Shown: in pieces, positions 6,312-9,342 of the stretch
How positions within the stretch are numbered: position 1 is the first letter of the stretch
Layout: each line of letters opens with the position of its first letter
Program-made: the position numbers and the translations under genes
The notes under the pieces: generated by a model
The model's input: the letters and a program-made list of their open reading frames with translations, nothing else
Database searches by the model: none
Told to the model about the DNA's origin: nothing
DNA from: Bacteroidales bacterium H10
GTDB taxonomy: Bacteria > Bacteroidota > Bacteroidia > Bacteroidales > Muribaculaceae
DNA length: 9,342 nt
Direction of reading: 5' to 3'
Assembly (NCBI GenBank): GCA_001701295.1
Contig: DAAV01000154.1
Coordinates: 462-9,803, forward strand

Positions 6312-7316
6312 CCGGCGCACATTCGCCTTAGGGTTCTCACCCTCGGCCGGAAGGGCCATATGGATGCGGCTGTCGGTACGATGGGTCTTTTTCATCTTTA
6401 TCTTCACCTTGTCGAATCCCTGGCCGTAGACACCGTTCACTGCCCCCTGGGTGACAAACGCATCCTCGTCAATACTCTTGACAATGCGAAAAATTGTCAC
6501 CGACTCGATCTTGCGGCAATACACCATCAGAAGTTTAACCTCACGCTTGGTGTACCAGCCCTGACCGTCAAGCACGGTTACGCCGCGATGCGCTTCCGAG
6601 AGAATGCGGTCGGCGATTTCCTCCCATTTAGGCGAGAAGATGAAAAACTGTGTCGCCTGCCGATTTGTATTTATAATCTGGTCTGTTATAAAAGAGACTA
6701 TAAACGTCACCATTATACCATACACGATAGTAGGTATACGCGTCTCGATACGCTGTTCCACAGTGCCGTCGAAAGGAAGGAATATCGAACATGACACGAT
6801 AAGCATATCCGTATAGATCATGATGCGCCCGATGCTCGCGTTACTTACCTTCGAAACGCATGCGGCGACAATATCCGTACCACCCGACGATCCGTTATGG
6901 ATAAAACATGTTCCCACTCCGACACCGCATAGTATAGCGCCGAGAACGAGCGAGACCGTACGGTCCGGTATCAGGGGATGCCCGAGACCCATGAAGAAAC
7001 CCTCGCACACGCCGATGGCCAAAGCCACTACCGTCACACCGAAGATAGTGCGCAACACGAAAGTCCGTCCCACTATCTTATAAGCGATGGCCAGAAGCAT
7101 GAGGTTCAGGGCATAAGTCGAGACAGCCACCGGAATCAGGCCGTTCGTACCGAAATATACAAGCGTTGACACACCGGCCATACCACCGATCACGACCTCA
7201 TGAGGCAATATGCAGGCGGTGAAGCCCAAGGCATAAAGCGAAAGTCCGAAGATAATCGACATGTAGTCCTTGGCATTTACCAGAAGACTATTATATTTAT
7301 AGTTATGTTGAGTCAT
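6294..7316 (-). CDS. YitT family membrane protein with DUF2179 domain
   Basis: A 340-residue inner-membrane protein of unknown biochemical role. The N-terminal YitT membrane domain has hydrophobic runs at about 19-37, 43-57, 61-80, 88-108, 119-140, 164-181 and 195-214. The hallmark loop NGSSGGTDIVAA at 141-152 is present. Residues about 219-305 are the cytosolic DUF2179 domain, with HRGVTVLDGQGWYTKREVK and LMVYCRK followed by an FVTQGAVNGVYGQGF segment. A charged tail of about 35 residues follows. The start ATG 7316 gives MTQHNYKYN directly before the first membrane helix. It is transcribed alone, towards miaA, and its last 18 bases overlap the end of miaA. No separate terminator is visible between the two convergent genes. 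Transport or signalling roles have been proposed for the family, but nothing here decides. Confidence 0.92.
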   Translation of the reverse strand: MTQHNYKYNSLLVNAKDYMSIIFGLSLYALGFTACILPHEVVIGGMAGVSTLVYFGTNGLIPVAVSTYALNLMLLAIAYKIVGRTFVLRTIFGVTVVALAIGVCEGFFMGLGHPLIPDRTVSLVLGAILCGVGVGTCFIHNGSSGGTDIVAACVSKVSNASIGRIMIYTDMLIVSCSIFLPFDGTVEQRIETRIPTIVYGIMVTFIVSFITDQIINTNRQATQFFIFSPKWEEIADRILSEAHRGVTVLDGQGWYTKREVKLLMVYCRKIESVTIFRIVKSIDEDAFVTQGAVNGVYGQGFDKVKIKMKKTHRTDSRIHMALPAEGENPKANVRRSNSEE

Positions 7317-7362
7317 CGAAAATAATTGATTAAATTTGTTAACAGATCAGAATATAGAAATG

Positions 7363-7370
7363 CAAAATTA
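7363..7370 (-). promoter_or_regulatory. candidate -7 box for the YitT-family gene
   Basis: TAATTTTG on the minus strand fits the Bacteroidetes -7 consensus TAnnTTTG and lies about 47 bases before the ATG at 7316. No clear -33 TTTG lies about 19-21 bases upstream, only a T/A-rich CTTAATA. The match is common in such AT-rich DNA, so confidence is low. Confidence 0.3.
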
Positions 7371-7413
7371 GTAATAAAACTAAATATTAAGCCATAGTAT
7401 GCAAAAAATTTCT

Positions 7414-7421
7414 TAAATTTG
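7414..7421 (+). promoter_or_regulatory. candidate -7 box for the outer-membrane protein gene
   Basis: TAAATTTG matches TAnnTTTG exactly. It would start a transcript near 7426, giving a leader of about 60 bases that opens with the hairpin at 7433-7461. An identical box lies at 7331-7338 on the same strand (part of a repeated TTAAATTTGT), farther from the gene. A -33 TTTG is not apparent. Confidence 0.4.
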
Positions 7422-7432
7422 TAAAAACAATA

Positions 7433-7461
7433 TCCGCTTCATGCCCGACGGGCATAGCGGA
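7433..7461 (+). promoter_or_regulatory. strong hairpin in the 5' leader of the outer-membrane protein gene
   Basis: TCCGCT (7433-7438) pairs with AGCGGA (7456-7461), and ATGCCC (7441-7446) pairs with GGGCAT (7450-7455) around a GAC loop. This makes 12 bp with a 2-base bulge (7439-7440). It lies at the likely start of the transcript and 24 bases before the chosen ATG, and no T-run follows. It may protect the message or regulate translation. An ATG at 7441 inside the stem is in frame with the gene but would put 15 odd residues before the signal peptide. Confidence 0.5.
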
Positions 7462-7485
7462 CAACAAATTCAAACCGGACATCAA

Positions 7486-8199
7486 ATGAAAAAATTTCTC
7501 ATTGGGGCCTTATGCGCGGCAACCTCGATATGCGCGTCGGCGGCAGATTTTTTCTCGACTGAGAAATGCGACGAGCTCTTCACGTTCGGAGCCCGCATCG
7601 GAGTCAACACATCCAACCGCACAATCGGTGACAAAGCCTACCCGTCGTGTTATCACAACGAAAGCTGGGGCACAGGCTTCGATGTCGGTGCTGTGGTAAG
7701 TCTGAACATACGCGACTATCTGTCGATCCAGCCGGGATTCTTCTTCGAATCGCGCAGCGGCGGCTACACCATAATGGGTACAGGCGAAGGAAGCGCATTG
7801 CCCACCGACGGCAGCGAGATCGCACAGACGGGCAAACGTCGCAGCTATAACTTCACGATTCCCGTGATGGCGGTCTTCGGATTCAACGTAACCGACGATG
7901 TGCGGTGGAATGTAGAGGCCGGTCCATATGTGGCGTTCGTTCTCGACTCCAAACTGAAAAACAAACGTTTCGTTGTCAACGGCACAGCCGACGAACCGCT
8001 GTTCTCCCAGAAAGCGGCCGGCGTCGATTTCGGATTCAAGATGGGAACCGCATTCGAAATTCTCGACCACTACTATATCGGCGCGCACTACATGGCCGGA
8101 TGCCTTCCCGCATGGAACGACCGTAAAGTCGGCAACATCACCAAAACATTCGGAGGCGTCACAAAGGCATGGGTGTTCAGCATCGGCTATAACTTCTGA
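7486..8199 (+). CDS. outer-membrane beta-barrel protein (PorT/OMP_b-brl type)
   Basis: A 237-residue secreted protein predicted to form a small outer-membrane barrel. The start at 7486 gives a classic signal peptide, MKKFLIGALCAATSICASA, with cleavage near A19/A20. The in-frame ATG at 7441 would add 15 hydrophilic residues inside a leader hairpin and is rejected. The mature part shows alternating strands with aromatic girdles (FTFGARIGV, GFDVGAVVSLNI, LSIQPGFFFESR, NFTIPVMAVFGFNV, WNVEAGPYVAFVL, GVDFGFKMGTAFEI, YYIGAHYMAG, AWVFSIGYNF) separated by polar loops. It ends in F, the usual BAM recognition residue. Eight strands is a reasonable estimate. Three cysteines (28, 55, 206) in the mature part are a little unusual. 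It is a single-gene unit with its own terminator. The ligand or partner is unknown. Confidence 0.85.
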   Translation: MKKFLIGALCAATSICASAADFFSTEKCDELFTFGARIGVNTSNRTIGDKAYPSCYHNESWGTGFDVGAVVSLNIRDYLSIQPGFFFESRSGGYTIMGTGEGSALPTDGSEIAQTGKRRSYNFTIPVMAVFGFNVTDDVRWNVEAGPYVAFVLDSKLKNKRFVVNGTADEPLFSQKAAGVDFGFKMGTAFEILDHYYIGAHYMAGCLPAWNDRKVGNITKTFGGVTKAWVFSIGYNF

Positions 8200-8225
8200 C
8201 AATACTCCGGTAAAATAGAATATGG

Positions 8226-8270
8226 AATCAGGGCGTCGGGAATGAATCCGACGCCCTGATTATTTTTTAT
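8226..8270 (+). terminator. intrinsic terminator of the outer-membrane protein gene
   Basis: AATCAGGGCGTCGG (8226-8239) and CCGACGCCCTGATT (8248-8261) form a perfect 14-bp stem with an 8-base loop. TATTTTTTAT (8261-8270) follows on the plus strand. The stem begins 27 bases past the stop codon. It also lies downstream of the convergent dehydrogenase gene, where the minus strand offers a weaker T-rich tail, so it may work partly in both directions. Confidence 0.93.
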
Positions 8271-8280
8271 TCCTACGCGA

Positions 8281-9027
8281 TCATTTACGGACCACGACGC
8301 TTCCGCTTGCCTGATGAGTGGCGAGAATAAGCATCTCCGCCAGCTGCACATGTGCCGGCGCCTGCACAGCGTAGACCACGGCGTCGGCAATGTCATCACC
8401 CGTGAGGGGTGTTATTCCGTTGTAGACACTCCCCGCACGCTCCTTGTCGCCATGGAAACGCACGTTACTGAAATTCGTCTCTACAAGACCAGGCTTCACG
8501 AGAGTCACGCGCAGGGCGGTATGCGCTACGTCTATACGCAGGCCGTCTGTAATGCTCTTGACCGCGGCCTTGGTGGCACAATAGACACTTCCATTGGCAT
8601 AAGCGGCATCGCCCGCCACAGATCCGATATTGACGATATGTCCCCTATTGCGTGCCACCATGCCGGGCACTATCGTACGGGTCATGGTCAGAAGACCCTT
8701 TATGTTGGTATCGATCATCGTATCCCAGTCCGAATAATCGCCTTCATACTCCGGTTCAAGACCCAGCGCAAGGCCGGCATTGTTGACGAGTACATCTATT
8801 TCACTCCACTCCGCGGGCAGAGAGGCGACAGCCTCCTCGCACGCCTTGCGGTCGCGCACATCGAATTCAAGAGAATAGACATCATCTCCGTGTGCGGACC
8901 TGAGTTCCGCAAGGACGGCTGCATTGCGTCCGGTCACAATGATCCGATATCCCGCCTTCACAAGATGTTCGGCGCACGCACGGCCGATACCGCTTGTGGC
9001 ACCGGTCACCATAGCTATCTTTTTCAT
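8281..9027 (-). CDS. short-chain dehydrogenase/reductase, YdfG-like
   Basis: A classical SDR of 248 residues, most like the NADP-dependent 3-hydroxy acid/L-allo-threonine dehydrogenase group (YdfG). Cofactor site TGATSGIG at 8-15. R34 in VTGR favours NADP over NAD. D56 sits in FDVRD. NNAG is at 82-85, catalytic N108 in TNIKG, S136 in IGSVAG, Y149 and K153 in YCATK, and PG at 179-180 then VETNF. It is cytosolic and forms oligomers in the family. The start ATG gives MKKIAMVTG directly at the first strand. It lies 18 bp downstream of the half-HMA gene on the same strand, so it probably belongs to the same operon. Substrate cannot be told from sequence, because the SDR substrate loop (about 185-205) is family-variable. 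Confidence 0.93.
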   Translation of the reverse strand: MKKIAMVTGATSGIGRACAEHLVKAGYRIIVTGRNAAVLAELRSAHGDDVYSLEFDVRDRKACEEAVASLPAEWSEIDVLVNNAGLALGLEPEYEGDYSDWDTMIDTNIKGLLTMTRTIVPGMVARNRGHIVNIGSVAGDAAYANGSVYCATKAAVKSITDGLRIDVAHTALRVTLVKPGLVETNFSNVRFHGDKERAGSVYNGITPLTGDDIADAVVYAVQAPAHVQLAEMLILATHQASGSVVVRK

Positions 9028-9045
9028 GGTAAGTAAATCGTTGAA

Positions 9046-9246
9046 TTATTGTTTTGAGTCAGTTTCCTTATTGTCTCCGAGTTTTTCCACCGAATAATCG
9101 ATCTTGGAGAAAGAGTCCATGATCTTCTGCTCCGAAGTCTTGTCGGCGTCATAAGTTATAGTGACACGCTGTTCCGGCACACTCGTCTCGATTTTCTTTA
9201 TACCCTTCTCGAAACGAAAAAGCTGCCAAAACAGAGTATGAGCCAT
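9046..9246 (-). CDS. small HMA-like protein lacking the CXXC metal site
   Basis: 66 residues. From residue 11 on (FRFEKGIKKIETSVPEQRVT, then ITYDADKTSEQKI and a KIDYSVEKL end) it matches the second half of the heavy-metal-associated domain of Bacteroidetes: strand, strand, helix, strand. The first half, which should carry the M-x-C-x-x-C copper/zinc loop and first helix, is missing. Instead the protein starts MAHTLFWQL. Neither upstream reading frame shows a CXXC in the 96 bases left in the window. The ATG is preceded by AAGGAG about nine bases upstream and overlaps the upstream stop as TGATG, which supports expression by coupling. It may be a degenerate metallochaperone, a 5'-rearranged remnant or a repurposed half-domain. 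The dehydrogenase follows 18 bp downstream. Confidence 0.6.
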   Translation of the reverse strand: MAHTLFWQLFRFEKGIKKIETSVPEQRVTITYDADKTSEQKIMDSFSKIDYSVEKLGDNKETDSKQ

Positions 9247-9342
9247 CAGAGAGACTCCTTCATTCGTTTGTATATAAATGTTTTTCCACGCGACATCTGT
9301 TCGCCTGCAGGTTTCTTTATACCGGGAAGGCGCACCGCGCCG
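9246..9342 (-). CDS. C-terminal end of an unidentified protein (partial)
   Basis: The frame is open from the right edge to TGA at 9248-9246 and shares one base with the ATG of the half-HMA gene. About 31 residues are visible, including RLPGIKKPAGEQMSRGKTFI and ending KRMKESL. The basic, ordinary-looking tail and the TGATG junction argue for a real gene end. A second frame, the one of the downstream gene, is also open to the edge, but its residues look less protein-like. I do not recognise the family. Confidence 0.5.
   Translation of the reverse strand, partial: GAVRLPGIKKPAGEQMSRGKTFIYKRMKESL

Noticed and set aside
7510..8202. 230-codon minus-strand open frame opposite the outer-membrane protein gene
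   Set aside because: The plus strand has a signal peptide, barrel pattern, C-terminal F and terminator; the antisense frame shows no recognisable domain.
8314..9036. 240-codon plus-strand open frame opposite the SDR gene
   Set aside because: The SDR on the minus strand has every family motif; the plus frame is a shadow rich in R, H and C.

Overview
The window looks like a Bacteroidales (Bacteroidota) chromosome, perhaps a Muribaculaceae- or Bacteroides-like gut genome. The evidence is the gene content (Bacteroidetes-type integrase arm domain, YitT-family membrane protein, small outer-membrane beta-barrel ending in aromatic F), TAnnTTTG-like -7 motifs in AT-rich intergenic DNA, and the near absence of Shine-Dalgarno sequences. 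The genus is inference.

Region 1 (about 1-1720) looks like one edge of an integrative mobile element, with all genes on the minus strand. It holds the N-terminal half of a tyrosine recombinase running off the left edge, a 303-residue DNA-binding protein with a CXXC zinc ribbon and four excisionase-like winged-helix repeats, and a 249-bp non-coding strip. That strip carries a phased 10-bp repeat array, a 15-bp-stem terminator hairpin, and a 7-7-7 inverted repeat resembling a tyrosine-recombinase core site. The strip abuts the 3' end of mnmE, the gene whose last 18 bp are the attachment site of the unrelated Salmonella genomic island 1.

Region 2 (1721-4064, minus) is mnmE (tRNA U34 modification GTPase), preceded 43 bp upstream by an exported DNA/RNA non-specific endonuclease, probably co-transcribed. 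Region 3 (4178-6311, plus) is pepT (tripeptidase) and miaA (tRNA A37 dimethylallyltransferase). miaA has no usable ATG and appears to start at TTG inside the end of pepT. Two tRNA-modification genes (mnmE and miaA) therefore sit about 2 kb apart on opposite strands.

Region 4 (6294-7316, minus) is a YitT/DUF2179 membrane protein whose 3' end overlaps miaA tail to tail by 18 bp. Region 5 (7486-8199, plus) is a secreted outer-membrane beta-barrel protein with a hairpin in its leader and a textbook terminator. Region 6 (8281-9342, minus) is a likely operon: the C-terminal end of an unidentified protein, then a 66-residue half HMA domain lacking its CXXC metal site, then a YdfG-like short-chain dehydrogenase.

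The most promising part for something undescribed is 480-1740: a four-HTH recombination-directionality-type protein sitting next to phased repeats, at an mnmE insertion site. No RNA genes, CRISPR arrays or insertion sequences were seen, and no gene-free stretch exceeds 300 bases.
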